Notes under the pieces: model-generated
Told to the model about the DNA's origin: nothing
The model's database searches: none
What the model saw: the letters and a program-made list of their open reading frames with translations, nothing else
Translations under genes and position numbers: made by a program
Source: Methanomicrobiales archaeon
Lineage (GTDB): Archaea > Halobacteriota > Methanomicrobia > Methanomicrobiales > Methanospirillaceae
Assembly (NCBI GenBank): GCA_026394715.1
Contig: JAPKXR010000221.1
Span: 1 to 46,506 of the forward strand
Reading direction: 5' to 3'
DNA: 46,506 nucleotides
Shown: in pieces, positions 10,325-19,335 of the stretch
Position numbering within the stretch: position 1 is the first letter of the stretch
Layout: every line of letters begins with the position of its first letter

Positions 10325-10724
10325 TAGTAATCTCTGCAAAACAGGTCGGAGACTCCCAGACCCTTATTTTTACAACAATGGCGTCAAGGCCTGTTGATTT
10401 ACACTCGGAATTAATCCGTTCCCTGATTATATCTGCCAGCATCTCACTGGTCGGGTCTCCCGGTGTCCTGATGACCGGCTGGAACTGTTCGAGACACATA
10501 ACCATCGGGTCTTGTTCGTTCAGGATCACCTGGTGATCATAGTATTCTATCGTCTCACGAATCAGATTGTAGTCCGCGAGGATCCCGGTGACCTTGTCGA
10601 CGTAACCCCGGACCCAGACCTCCACCTTCCAGCGGTGACCGTGAAGGTTTGCACATTTACCATTATAATGGAGCAAACGATGACTTGCGTCGAAATATGC
10701 GTTCTTGTAAATCCGGGAAATCAT
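10311..10724 (-). CDS. queD: 6-carboxytetrahydropterin synthase QueD
   Basis: 137 residues from the ATG at 10724. A longer frame runs to 10961 but crosses the promoter region and rps12, so it is rejected. The zinc ligands of the 6-pyruvoyl-tetrahydropterin synthase family are visible as His15 (FDASH), His28 and His30 (LHGH); Cys24 is the catalytic cysteine. It makes 6-carboxytetrahydropterin from dihydroneopterin triphosphate and heads the queD-queE-queC operon for archaeosine. A TATA-like element about 25 bases upstream suggests a nearly leaderless transcript. Confidence 0.93.
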   Translation of the reverse strand: MISRIYKNAYFDASHRLLHYNGKCANLHGHRWKVEVWVRGYVDKVTGILADYNLIRETIEYYDHQVILNEQDPMVMCLEQFQPVIRTPGDPTSEMLADIIRERINSECKSTGLDAIVVKIRVWESPTCFAEITNETD

Positions 10725-10745
10725 TGTAAGAATTATGCGGGACGG

Positions 10746-10757
10746 GGATATAATATT
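10746..10757 (-). promoter_or_regulatory. TATA-type promoter of the que operon
   Basis: On the minus strand the sequence reads AATATTATATC, centred about 27 bases before the queD ATG. This is the archaeal TATA box distance for a transcript that begins almost at the start codon. The facing rps12 promoter lies about 55 bases away on the other strand. Confidence 0.55.
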
Positions 10758-10804
10758 ATTATCAATAGAGACTAACACATACAGGCAAGCGAGAGCAATT
10801 GCAC

Positions 10805-10817
10805 AATATATAAATTT
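10805..10817 (+). promoter_or_regulatory. TATA-type promoter of rps12-rps7-fusA
   Basis: AATATATAAATTT at 10805-10817 is a strong archaeal TATA match. Initiation would be expected near 10838-10842, giving about 50 bases of leader before rps12, with the AGGG of 10881-10884 available as ribosome binding site. Confidence 0.6.
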
Positions 10818-10890
10818 GTTCCGCGCGTTTGTATTATATCTCAGCGAGATACATATGCATCCATAAAAACCAGATTTGCGAGGGTATTTA

Positions 10891-11319
10891 ATGGGACAGG
10901 GTAAATTTGCAGCGAGAAAACTCACTCGCGACTCAAAAAAATTCAGGTGGAGTGATCCCACCTATGCACGGCGTCAGGACCAGCTGGATCTAAAATCCGA
11001 CCCATTACAGGGTGCGCCTCAAGGGCGCGGGATCGTCCTCGAGAAAATTGGGGTTGAGGCCAAGCAGCCGAACTCCGCGATCCGGAAATGTGTTCGTGTT
11101 CAGCTCATCAAGAACGGGCGCCAGGTCACTGCATTTGCAGTCGGTGATGGTGCTATTAACTTTATCGATGAGCATGATGAAGTTGAGATTGAGGGTATTG
11201 GTGGCAGGCTCGGGCGTTCCATGGGGGATATCCCCGGTGTCCGGTATGTCGTTACCAAGGTCAATAACGTCTGCCTCCACGAAATGGTAATTGGCAGGAA
11301 GGAGAAACCACGAAGGTGA
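10891..11319 (+). CDS. rps12: Ribosomal protein uS12
   Basis: 142 residues from the ATG at 10891 ([11 protein letters not shown]); an upstream in-frame start at 10876 adds five residues that are not part of the family. The conserved decoding-centre loop is seen in [19 protein letters not shown]. First gene of the archaeal str-type operon. Its stop overlaps the ribosome binding site of rps7. Confidence 0.96.
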   Translation: MGQGKFAARKLTRDSKKFRWSDPTYARRQDQLDLKSDPLQGAPQGRGIVLEKIGVEAKQPNSAIRKCVRVQLIKNGRQVTAFAVGDGAINFIDEHDEVEIEGIGGRLGRSMGDIPGVRYVVTKVNNVCLHEMVIGRKEKPRR

Positions 11320-11324
11320 TTTTT

Positions 11325-11912
11325 GTGGCAGAGAACGAGAAAAAAGAGACGAAGAAACTGCTCTTTAACCAGTGGGATATGAGCGAAGTCCAGATTAATG
11401 ACCCTGCCCTTGTGCGGTATATCAACCTCCATTCCATGATTGTACCCCATTCATGTGGAAAATTTACCCGCCAGGAGTTCAATAAGGCAAACATGCTGAT
11501 TGTTGAGCGCCTGATCAACAGGCTCATGAAGTCATCGAAGAATACAGGGAAAAAGACCCTTGCGATTCGAATTGTCACGGATGCATTCAATATCATCAAT
11601 AAGAAGACAAAGAAGAACCCGGTTCAGGTCCTCGTGGAAGCGGTAACAAATACCGGTCAGAGGGAAGAAACGGTGCGGCTTAAATATGGTGGTATTAATG
11701 TTCCGAAATCAGTCGATACAGCACCTCTCCGCCGTGTCAATACATCCATGTTCTTCATATCCGAAGCGGTCTACAAGAATTCTCAGAAGAGCAAAAAATC
11801 CGCTAGTGCGGCTCTCGCTGATGAATTGATCGCGGCATCAAAAGGCGATGTAAAGACATATTCTGTGAACAAGAAGGAAGAACGTGAACGGATAGCAAAG
11901 TCCGCGCGTTAA
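11325..11912 (+). CDS. rps7: Ribosomal protein uS7
   Basis: 195 residues starting at the GTG at 11325 (MAENEKKETK). This start is favoured over the GTG at 11316 because AAGGTGAT at 11313-11320 is a good Shine-Dalgarno sequence at the right distance. The body matches archaeal uS7, including the basic helix and the LRRVNTSMFFISEAVYK region. It is placed between rps12 and fusA as in other euryarchaea. Confidence 0.95.
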   Translation: MAENEKKETKKLLFNQWDMSEVQINDPALVRYINLHSMIVPHSCGKFTRQEFNKANMLIVERLINRLMKSSKNTGKKTLAIRIVTDAFNIINKKTKKNPVQVLVEAVTNTGQREETVRLKYGGINVPKSVDTAPLRRVNTSMFFISEAVYKNSQKSKKSASAALADELIAASKGDVKTYSVNKKEERERIAKSAR

Positions 11913-11942
11913 TTATTACAATCTCTTTTTAAAGGTGTTTTC

Positions 11943-14135
11943 ATGGTTCGTGGCAAAAAAATGGTTGAGCGCGTAATGGAGCTCATGACTGAACCGGCCC
12001 ACATCCGGAATATCGGTATTGTAGCACATATTGACCATGGCAAGACAACCCTTTCTGATAACCTGCTTGCAGGAGCAGGCATTATCAGTGAGGAACTTGC
12101 CGGTAAACAACTCTTCATGGATTCTGATGCGGAAGAGCAGGCACGTGGAATAACCATCGATGCCAGTAACGTCTCGATGGTCCACGAATATAATGGCCAG
12201 GAGTACCTGATCAACATGATTGATACCCCCGGACACGTGGACTTCGGTGGCGACGTTACCCGTGCCATGCGGGCTGTTGATGGGGCAGTTGTCCTTGTTG
12301 ATGCGGTTGAAGGTACGATGCCCCAGACAGAGACCGTTCTTCGTCAGGCATTAAAGGAACAGGTTCGTCCCATACTTTTCATTAATAAAGTAGATCGGCT
12401 GATCAATGAACTCAAGGTGGATGAGATGGAGATGCAGATCCGCCTCGGGAAAGTCATTGACAAGGTCAACAAGCTGATCAAGGGTATGAACGAGGAGAGC
12501 TACAACAACGGCTGGAAGCTTGATGCATCATTAGGGACTGTAGCATTCGGTTCAGCATTGTATAACTGGGCTGTATCAGCACCCTACATGAAAAAGAGCG
12601 GTGTCTCGTTCAAAGAGGTCTTTGATAAGTGTAAGGCCGGGGATATGAAGAGTCTTGCACAGAGTAGTCCGCTCTCTGAAGTGTTACTTGATATGGTGGT
12701 CACGCATCTTCCAAATCCAAAGGATGCACAAAAACGTCGTATCGGTGTGATCTGGCATGGTGACAAGGAGAGTCCTGAAGGGAAGTCAATGCTCAACTGC
12801 GATCCAAATGGGCCGGTCTCCATGATGGTTACCGATATCTCGTTTGATCCCCATGCAGGTGAAGTTGCCACCGGTCGGTTGTTCTCCGGGAAAATGAAGC
12901 GTGGCGACGAAGTGTATGTAATGGGCACTGCCGGGAAATCAAACCGCCTTCAGCAGGTGGGTATCTTCATGGGGCCGAAGAGGGTCGAAGTGGAGGAACT
13001 TTTCTGCGGAAATATTGCAGCCGTTACGGGTCTTAAGGATGCAATAGTGGGCTCGACAATTACCTCCCTTGTGAATATAACTCCGTTCGAGTCCCTAAAG
13101 CATTATAGTGAACCGGTCATGACCGTTGCCGTCGAAGCAAAGAACATGAAGGACCTGCCGAAACTGGTTGAAGTGCTCCGCCAGGTTGGAAAAGAGGATC
13201 CGACACTTCAGGTAGCCATTAACGAGGAGACAGGGGAGCACCTCATTGCTGGGATGGGGGAACTCCATCTCGAGATCGTCACGGGTCGGATCAAGCGTGA
13301 CAAGGGCGTCGAAATTATCACCTCTGAACCGATTGTTGTGTACCGCGAGACAGCAGTTCAGAAGGCAGGTCCGGTGGAAGGGAAATCCCCGAATCGTCAC
13401 AACAGGTTCTATCTTGTACTTGAACCGTTATCTGACGAAGTCGTGGACCTGATCCGGAAAGGGGAGGTCTCGATGAACCAGACGGCTCTCGAACGGAGAG
13501 ATATACTTGTTAAGGCAGGTATGGGAAAAGACGAGGCCAAGAGCGTCAAGGACATCAAGGGTACTAACATGCTCTTCGATATGACGAAAGGTATCCAGTA
13601 CCTGAATGAGACGATGGAACTGGTTATTGAAGGTCTTCATGAGGCGCTTGCGGGTGGTCCGCTGGCGGACGAACCTGTCCAGAACTTAAAAATCAGTCTG
13701 GTCGATGTCAAGCTTCACGAGGATGCCATTCACCGTGGGCCCGCACAGGTTATTCCTGCAGTCAGGGGTGCTGTGAAGGCCGGTCTTCTGATGGCAGGGG
13801 ACTCGCTCCTTGAACCCGTCCAGAAGATTCAGATTACTGTTCCGACTGACCAGATGGGGAATGCGACGTCCCAGATCCAGGGCCGCCGTGGTACAATCTT
13901 CGATATTATGAGTGAAGGCGACACCATTACGGTGGTTGGCAAGGCCCCGGTGGCAGAGTTGTTCGGGTTTGCCGGAGACATCCGCTCGGCAACGGAAGGT
14001 CGTGCCATGTGGAGTACAGAATTTATCGGGTTTGAACTCGTCCCGAATAACCTGGTCAAGGAAGTAGTCCTTGCAATCAGGAAGAGAAAGGGATTAAAAG
14101 AATCCGTCCCGACACCAGCAGATTACCTCGCATGA
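11943..14135 (+). CDS. fusA: Elongation factor aEF-2
   Basis: 730 residues, the full archaeal EF-2 length. GTP-binding motifs are AHIDHGKT (28-35), the DTPGH switch, and NKVD. The diphthamide-bearing histidine lies in [15 protein letters not shown] near residue 600. The start [10 protein letters not shown] matches the family N-terminus and follows AAAGGTG. Last gene of the operon; tuf does not follow. Confidence 0.97.
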   Translation: MVRGKKMVERVMELMTEPAHIRNIGIVAHIDHGKTTLSDNLLAGAGIISEELAGKQLFMDSDAEEQARGITIDASNVSMVHEYNGQEYLINMIDTPGHVDFGGDVTRAMRAVDGAVVLVDAVEGTMPQTETVLRQALKEQVRPILFINKVDRLINELKVDEMEMQIRLGKVIDKVNKLIKGMNEESYNNGWKLDASLGTVAFGSALYNWAVSAPYMKKSGVSFKEVFDKCKAGDMKSLAQSSPLSEVLLDMVVTHLPNPKDAQKRRIGVIWHGDKESPEGKSMLNCDPNGPVSMMVTDISFDPHAGEVATGRLFSGKMKRGDEVYVMGTAGKSNRLQQVGIFMGPKRVEVEELFCGNIAAVTGLKDAIVGSTITSLVNITPFESLKHYSEPVMTVAVEAKNMKDLPKLVEVLRQVGKEDPTLQVAINEETGEHLIAGMGELHLEIVTGRIKRDKGVEIITSEPIVVYRETAVQKAGPVEGKSPNRHNRFYLVLEPLSDEVVDLIRKGEVSMNQTALERRDILVKAGMGKDEAKSVKDIKGTNMLFDMTKGIQYLNETMELVIEGLHEALAGGPLADEPVQNLKISLVDVKLHEDAIHRGPAQVIPAVRGAVKAGLLMAGDSLLEPVQKIQITVPTDQMGNATSQIQGRRGTIFDIMSEGDTITVVGKAPVAELFGFAGDIRSATEGRAMWSTEFIGFELVPNNLVKEVVLAIRKRKGLKESVPTPADYLA

Positions 14136-14154
14136 GGTAATTTTTCGGTTTTTT
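14123..14154 (+). terminator. Hairpin plus T-tract at the end of fusA
   Basis: TTACCTC (14123-14129) and GAGGTAA (14134-14140) form a perfect 7-bp stem with a GCAT loop that overlaps the fusA stop codon. It is followed by TTTTT and then TTTTTT. This looks like an intrinsic terminator of the rps12-rps7-fusA transcript. Confidence 0.6.
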
Positions 14155-14355
14155 ATCCCCTATGTGTGTTTCTGGGATTACCCGGTTAACGGGCAGTGGA
14201 TTATTCATCTCATGATTTTATTCTGTCGTATTGAAAACAGAAGGGACAGGAAAACCCGATGTGCTGGAATTGGCAAAATCTTTTATAGTTTTGCCAAGAG
14301 AGGTTAATTCTGAATATTTAATAAAAAACGAATGATGAATGAAGAGGAATATAAA

Positions 14356-14907
14356 ATGTGGAAGAAGTTATCTTTACCGTTAGTAGTCGTTGGGATAATT
14401 TGTATCGGGATCCTCGTTGCAGGCTGCACCGGGACTACCGGTCAGTCGAAAACCGTCTCCCCAACGGTGCCTGGTGGGCAGTCAAAGGCACCCGAACTTG
14501 TCGTTCCGGCATCTGTCACCGGGTTTACCCTGGAATTGAAATACGATCACGAACAGCCGATGTTCCAGGACGAGGAATATCTTGCAGAAGGCCTGTATAA
14601 ACCTGAATTAAATTCCACCTATGAGGGCAATGTGGCGTATCTTGCGGTAATTGTTGATAAATTTGTGAATTCGACTGCAGCGGCCGCGTTTTATGAAGAA
14701 ATTAACGGGACCCCCGTTACTATATCCGGAAATTCAGGGAAATATAATTATGATTCCGGCATAGGAATGGCATCGGTGGTCGTACTTCATTCGGATTTAA
14801 TCCTTGGGAGTTCGGCCCAGGCCCCTGATAATATGGTCTCATTTGATGAAAAACTCCTCCGGAACGCAGCAATATCAGGGACCGACGCAGCTCTCCGGAA
14901 CGTTTAA
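14356..14907 (+). CDS. Small secreted lipoprotein of unknown function
   Basis: 183 residues from the ATG at 14356, which follows AAGAGGAAT. A hydrophobic leader ends in VAGC (cysteine about residue 24), so the protein should be lipid-anchored outside the membrane. A Ser/Thr/Gly/Pro-rich linker follows and then a compact domain (about 50-183) with alternating polar and beta-like stretches. I do not recognise the domain. It is a single gene with an A/T-rich TATA-like stretch (GAATATTTAATAAA) 25-40 bases upstream. Confidence 0.75.
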   Translation: MWKKLSLPLVVVGIICIGILVAGCTGTTGQSKTVSPTVPGGQSKAPELVVPASVTGFTLELKYDHEQPMFQDEEYLAEGLYKPELNSTYEGNVAYLAVIVDKFVNSTAAAAFYEEINGTPVTISGNSGKYNYDSGIGMASVVVLHSDLILGSSAQAPDNMVSFDEKLLRNAAISGTDAALRNV

Positions 14908-15343
14908 TCCGCTTATTGAGGGTTCAGAGGGACTATCTTTCCCATTTCTCCTCGCTTTTTTTAAAGGTTACGAAAAATTGCCACAGGTCCGGTATCTCTG
15001 CGGTGTCCATTTCGGTGAGGCAGGAAAAGGCCTGCCAGGTACCAGTCCTGGAATCAGGTTGGGGGTCCACACCTCTCGTCCAGTTATCCGAAATGATTGA
15101 GTTATGCTCTATGTTGAATCGCTAGTACCGGTTGCCCGCGCTCAAATAAAACAAGTTATTTTCCGACGGGATTGCCGGTATCTGTTGACAAATCTTTCGG
15201 GGAAACTTTTATCTTAAAGTCAAATCACCAGGTCTCGCACAATAAAAAAAACACGGGTTAGTGAACCTATGGCAGGGATCCTAAATTCCCGTAATCCAGC
15301 AGGACCATTGAAAAAATCCAAACGTCCAACGAAAAGAAAAAAA
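14908..15343. other. Gene-free gap between convergent genes
   Basis: About 436 bases between the lipoprotein and the end of frhB. I see no credible coding frame and no RNA signature. T-rich stretches near 14950 and A-rich stretches at 15243-15250 and 15312-15343 may mark transcript ends. Confidence 0.5.
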
Positions 15344-16185
15344 TTAGATATAGGGTATCCGGAGTCCCTTGCCGACACCGAATGTTTTCCTCTCATCGAC
15401 GGTCTTCTGGTTCTTGCCGATCTTTTCGTTTGCCAGCTTTGTGACAAGCTCAAGACCTGGTTTCACCGAGTCGATTGCTTTCGTCTCGAAGCATCCGGCT
15501 GCGACTGACTTTGCCCAGATATCATCTCCCTTCTTGGACCTTACAAAGACCGTGCTCCAGCCATCGGGGCTGCCCACGGAACCGCAGGATACATCAGCAA
15601 CCACGGAAAAAACATGTACTTGTGGGTAACCTTGAGTGGCAGTGGAACGACTGCGCCACGCTCGCTCATGAATGTGAACTTGCCCTTGCCGATCTCCATC
15701 TTCTTGACGGAGTCGAGGCTCATTGCCGCATGGTCTTCAGCCAGTTGTACGATACTCTGGTACGGGAAGTTCTCCATGCAGAAGATACCGACTGCGAGCG
15801 CAATCTTGTCGCTGACGTCACGGAGGCCAATTGGGTATAACTGGCCTTTCCTGACTGCCTGCATCTGGCACGGTGTGCCAACGATACCGACCTTGTCAAG
15901 ACCGTAGCTGCGGGTTGCTTCCTTGATGAATGAGACATTCGGGCTGATGTTGTATTTCGTACCACGAGCTGCCATCAACTCTTCAATGGTGGTTGCAACC
16001 ATTGGGCGTGGTCTCCACGGGTCGTCGCCGGGACCGGCAACGATTGCGCCGTCAATGATGCCCTCATCGAGTGCATATGCAAAGAGCGTGGTAACAATAC
16101 CGCCGTCCTGTGCGCCCGCGAGGATTGCCTTGTCGGTGCTTCGTGCTGAGACGCATGATTTGTATTTACCGAGTTCTGCTCCCAT
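15344..16185 (-). pseudogene. frhB: F420-reducing hydrogenase subunit beta, broken by a frameshifting deletion
   Basis: FrhB carries FAD and a 4Fe-4S cluster and passes electrons from FrhG to coenzyme F420. The first frame (16185 to 15541) matches FrhB from the N-terminus through THKY at 15616. The family then has a Cys-x2-Cys-x-Asp segment before ADVS. Here that segment is missing: only 17 bases (15599-15615) separate the THKY codons from the ADVS codons, where about 45 are expected, and reading shifts to another frame. The second frame continues the C-terminal domain faithfully from ADVSCGSVGSPDGWSTVFVR to a TAA at 15344. The first frame runs into unrelated sequence and stops at 15541. The ATG at 16185 follows GAGGTGA; a GTG at 16194 is an alternative. 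It could be an assembly error or a real mutation. Confidence 0.85.
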
Positions 16186-16195
16186 TTTTTTCACC

Positions 16196-17050
16196 TCACT
16201 TCATCACCGTATCAATGAGTTCCATGATACTTTCGTATTCAGGTACCACATCGAAGCTGAACCAGCTTCTCGGGCACTGGTTGTAGCAGGCGCCACACTT
16301 GATGCAGAGGTCTCTTGTCCCCTGGGGCTTCCCGAACTCATGGGTAATTGCACGGACAGGGCATGCTGCAGCGCAGCTCCCGCATCCCATACAGAGACCC
16401 TGGTCGATCACTTCGGTCATCAGGTCGCAGAAGCACGCGCTTGTTCCCTTCTGTGCCGCCATCATGAGCGGTTTAAGGTAGTTTGTTGCAAGTGCTTTCT
16501 GTTCCGGTGAACCCTTCAGCAACAGGTATGCCATAATACAGACATTCCTGATCATCTGGGGAGTCGGAGCGCATCCGGGGATATATACATCGACCTTGAT
16601 AAGGTCCCCGATCGGCAGGAATGATTCGTGCTGCGGCTGGTTTTGCTGACCCCCGCGGCAGAACCGTGTGATATTGCCATAACAGGCGCATCCGCCAACG
16701 GCTACCACAATTGCTGCCTTTTCTCTCGTCTGTTTAATCTCTTCAACTGAAAGTTTGTCATTAATGCAGACGGAACCCTCAACTAACGCGACATCCATTT
16801 TTGGGATGTGGCGAACATCTGCAAGTGTCAGACCGTATACGAGGTCTGCATACTTGTCCAGAATTGTCAAGAGTCCACCGTAGTTGTCTGCTAAAGACAC
16901 AAGACAGCCAGTACATCCACTCATGTGCACATGGCCCACTGTAATCTTGTCTACCACAGGCTTAACCTCCTTTTTAGTTATTTCTGCCTTTGCTACGTCA
17001 GCTGATTTCTGCTGATCGTCTTTCTTGAAGACACTTGATAGTAGTCCCAT
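16196..17050 (-). CDS. frhG: F420-reducing hydrogenase subunit gamma
   Basis: 284 residues. The small subunit of the NiFe hydrogenase, carrying three iron-sulfur clusters that wire the active site in FrhA to FrhB. The proximal cluster motif is C46-x2-C49 (SGCTGC), with further ligands in GGCACYGN and PGCAPTP. The C-terminal ferredoxin-like part has two cluster motifs, CMGCGSCAAACP and CIKCGACYNQCP. The start is supported by AGGGGTGA before the ATG. This start lies 53 bases inside the end of frhD. Confidence 0.96.
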   Translation of the reverse strand: MGLLSSVFKKDDQQKSADVAKAEITKKEVKPVVDKITVGHVHMSGCTGCLVSLADNYGGLLTILDKYADLVYGLTLADVRHIPKMDVALVEGSVCINDKLSVEEIKQTREKAAIVVAVGGCACYGNITRFCRGGQQNQPQHESFLPIGDLIKVDVYIPGCAPTPQMIRNVCIMAYLLLKGSPEQKALATNYLKPLMMAAQKGTSACFCDLMTEVIDQGLCMGCGSCAAACPVRAITHEFGKPQGTRDLCIKCGACYNQCPRSWFSFDVVPEYESIMELIDTVMK

Positions 17051-17525
17051 AATTCACCCCTACTGTCTCTAACACTATCCGAATTGTTTTCGGAATTGCC
17101 TTTGTTACTTCATCAGAGAGCCCTATTTCGAATTCAGGGCTTGAAACACGTTTAGGCTGACACCCGATCACCGTGATGTGAATATCATCTTTCAGGCGAT
17201 GGAGCGGTTCGGTCAGGTCCCATGAATGAGCGTCACGATACGAACCCGGCGGCAGATCCTCAACCCTGAGTTTGGTTATTGATCCAGGTTCTGCGCCGAA
17301 ATCGACAGTATCAATGATAACAAGTTGCCTGGTCACTTCCGGATCAAGGAGCGTAAAAACAAAATGCGGGCCGCCAAGGCCTGCATCTATTATCGTCACA
17401 TTGTCGGGAAGTGTAAGGTTCTGCATCTCTTCAATTACTGCCGGTCCAAATCCATCATCTGCAAACAGGGGGTTTCCACACCCTGCAATCACGATCTCGG
17501 AGAACAACATGTGTGCTACACTCAC
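16998..17525 (-). CDS. frhD: F420 hydrogenase maturation protease
   Basis: 175 residues. The family clips the C-terminal tail of the large subunit after nickel insertion. GCGNPLFADDGFGP near the N-terminus carries the first conserved acid of the HybD/HycI-type fold, and IIDTVDFGAEPG the next. The ATG overlaps the frhA stop (ATGA). The C-terminus overlaps frhG by 53 bases, and the last residues are therefore dictated by the frhG start region. Gene order frhA-frhD-frhG-frhB is the standard one. Confidence 0.93.
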   Translation of the reverse strand: MSVAHMLFSEIVIAGCGNPLFADDGFGPAVIEEMQNLTLPDNVTIIDAGLGGPHFVFTLLDPEVTRQLVIIDTVDFGAEPGSITKLRVEDLPPGSYRDAHSWDLTEPLHRLKDDIHITVIGCQPKRVSSPEFEIGLSDEVTKAIPKTIRIVLETVGVNYGTTIKCLQERRSAEIS

Positions 17526-18889
17526 TGGATGAGTTTCTGGGCTACTAATTTGTTGTCTTCATCGATCACAATCATGTGGGTAGCACACGACACACAGGGG
17601 TCATACCCACGAACTACAATCTCTGCGAGCTGCCACGGTGCACCGGTGAGTGCAGCACTGCAGGTCGCGAAATTCCAGGTGGTTGGCACGAGCATTGAGT
17701 ACCAGAGCACTTTGTTGTCCTTGACCCTTGCAAGGTGCACATCGGTGCCACGTGGTGCTTCGTTTGCTGACCATCCCATTGAGCCGTCACCACAGGGGAT
17801 CTCGTCCGCAAGGACAGGACCTGAGGGGTCGTACTCGTCAAGTGCATTCATCATCGCGTATAAGCTGTCCGTGTATTCCATTTCACGGGCGATGTTCTGA
17901 CCCTGGGTTCCCTTCTCATCATAACCCTTGAATACTGCGAGACGTGCACGTGGTCCGACTTCAACGGGTTGGCCGTCATACATCGGGATACCTGTGCAGG
18001 CTTCCATCTGAGGGTTCACTTTTGTCCCTACAGGGGATGTCCCGCCAATCGGGTAACTCGGGTCTGCAAGATCGACTTCCATCTCACCCATGTACCAGTC
18101 CCATGGCCGTACTTCTTTGAATCGGTCATAGTCCCAGGTCGGGCACTCGTCCAGGCTTGTGCTTCCATAGAACGGATGTGTTGCCATGTAGCCCTGGTTG
18201 TGGAACCCGAGGTCCTTTGGGATTGCAATCTTCTTGCCACCAACTTCCGCCCAGTCCCTCTTGTGGAAGTTCCGGATGACCGCAATCATGAAGTCCATCT
18301 GCTGGTGGGCGAGTACGAGGCCCTCTTTGGCGAGGTCGTACATCTTGGCCTTTGCCCGCGGGGTACATGCCTTGTACATACCACCGATGCGCGGGTTGCT
18401 CGGGTGCACGGCTTCTCCGCCGGCGACCTGACCAATGGTCTGACCAATTTCACGGAGTCTCTGGATACGCTTTGCAACGCTGCGCACTGGCTCTTCAGGA
18501 GTGAACGGGTTGATCTTCGTATCGGTGCCCGGAATATACAAATCGGGCAGGATCAGGATGTCATGCAGTGCATGGCTGTGCAGTCTGTTTGCCAACTGAA
18601 GGATCACTCGCAGGAGGTATGCATCCTGGGGTATTTCACACCCGATTGATGCCTCCATTGATTCTATCCCTGCAAGTGTGTGGGCAATCGGACAAATACC
18701 ACAGACACGGGACGCAATCTTTGGGACCTGCTCCATCGACTTACCGACGGCGAGCCTTTCAACGCCCCTCACCGGGGTAATGGAACACCAGTTACCCGTT
18801 TCGATGATACCTGCGTCGTTAACCTTCAAGACAAGCTTTGAGTGTCCCTCGTGTCTTGTGGTTGGGGAAATCTCTACAACTTTCGACAA
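17522..18889 (-). CDS. frhA: F420-reducing hydrogenase subunit alpha (NiFe large subunit)
   Basis: 455 residues. It holds the NiFe active site that splits hydrogen for F420 reduction in methanogenesis. Nickel ligands are in RVCGICP (C63, C66) and near the C-terminus in DPCVSCATH (C432, C435). All four are cysteine, so this is not a selenocysteine version. The 17 residues after His438 are the expected tail removed by FrhD. It is the first gene of frhADGB; a TATA-like element lies about 125 bases upstream. Confidence 0.97.
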   Translation of the reverse strand: MSKVVEISPTTRHEGHSKLVLKVNDAGIIETGNWCSITPVRGVERLAVGKSMEQVPKIASRVCGICPIAHTLAGIESMEASIGCEIPQDAYLLRVILQLANRLHSHALHDILILPDLYIPGTDTKINPFTPEEPVRSVAKRIQRLREIGQTIGQVAGGEAVHPSNPRIGGMYKACTPRAKAKMYDLAKEGLVLAHQQMDFMIAVIRNFHKRDWAEVGGKKIAIPKDLGFHNQGYMATHPFYGSTSLDECPTWDYDRFKEVRPWDWYMGEMEVDLADPSYPIGGTSPVGTKVNPQMEACTGIPMYDGQPVEVGPRARLAVFKGYDEKGTQGQNIAREMEYTDSLYAMMNALDEYDPSGPVLADEIPCGDGSMGWSANEAPRGTDVHLARVKDNKVLWYSMLVPTTWNFATCSAALTGAPWQLAEIVVRGYDPCVSCATHMIVIDEDNKLVAQKLIQ

Positions 18890-19335
18890 TATTATCGCCT
18901 CATCTTATGCTGAGTTGTTCAATATTCGATACCGGTGTAATCCACACAAATCTCTTTGAAGGAGATCTTTTGACCGTACCTAGTACGTTCAGCTTAATTT
19001 TACAACTTCCAATTATATATCTGCTTTGCAATTCTCCTGATAGTGCCGATTTCGCGGAAGAGAAGAGAGATAATCCATGTTTTTCCAGTCTTCAGATTAG
19101 AGGGGGCCAATGATGTTTGTGACATCCCAACCGTATGCCGGAGGGGAAGGGAAGCGGTTGATATGGGTCCTGATCCTGTTTCTTTCTATCCTGGAATAAT
19201 AATGGCAGGATCCGGAAAATCATGGGGATCTACCTGTATAATTATTGGTGGGTTTAACCAGCTGTACGTGGCAATCTATCCCCAGAACCGGGGAAAAGGC
19301 AGTTAAATTTGCAAGGATAGACAAAAAATGAAAAA
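18890..19335. other. Intergenic region upstream of frhA, containing its promoter
   Basis: 446 bases with no convincing gene. It holds the frh TATA element at 19011-19021 and the 3' flank of mptA. The expected frh leader is about 95 bases, long for an archaeon, so leader-based control is possible. A plus-strand frame of 87 codons at 19043-19306 looks random. Confidence 0.5.
19011..19021 (-). promoter_or_regulatory. TATA-type promoter of the frhADGB operon
   Basis: The minus strand reads GATATATAATT here, preceded by the purine-rich CAAAGC that could serve as the BRE. Expected initiation is near 18985, leaving about 95 bases of leader before frhA. Confidence 0.55.

Noticed and set aside
10725-10961. 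N-terminal extension of the queD frame
   Set aside because: It crosses two TATA elements and the start of rps12 on the other strand; family sequence begins at the ATG at 10724.
17969-18649. 226-codon plus-strand frame opposite frhA
   Set aside because: Shadow of frhA, which has all NiFe motifs.
17522-18889. Selenocysteine version of FrhA
   Set aside because: The C-terminal motif is DPCVSC with cysteine codons and there is no in-frame TGA.
19043-19306. 87-codon plus-strand frame upstream of frhA
   Set aside because: No family resemblance and no ribosome site; it follows the frh promoter in reverse.
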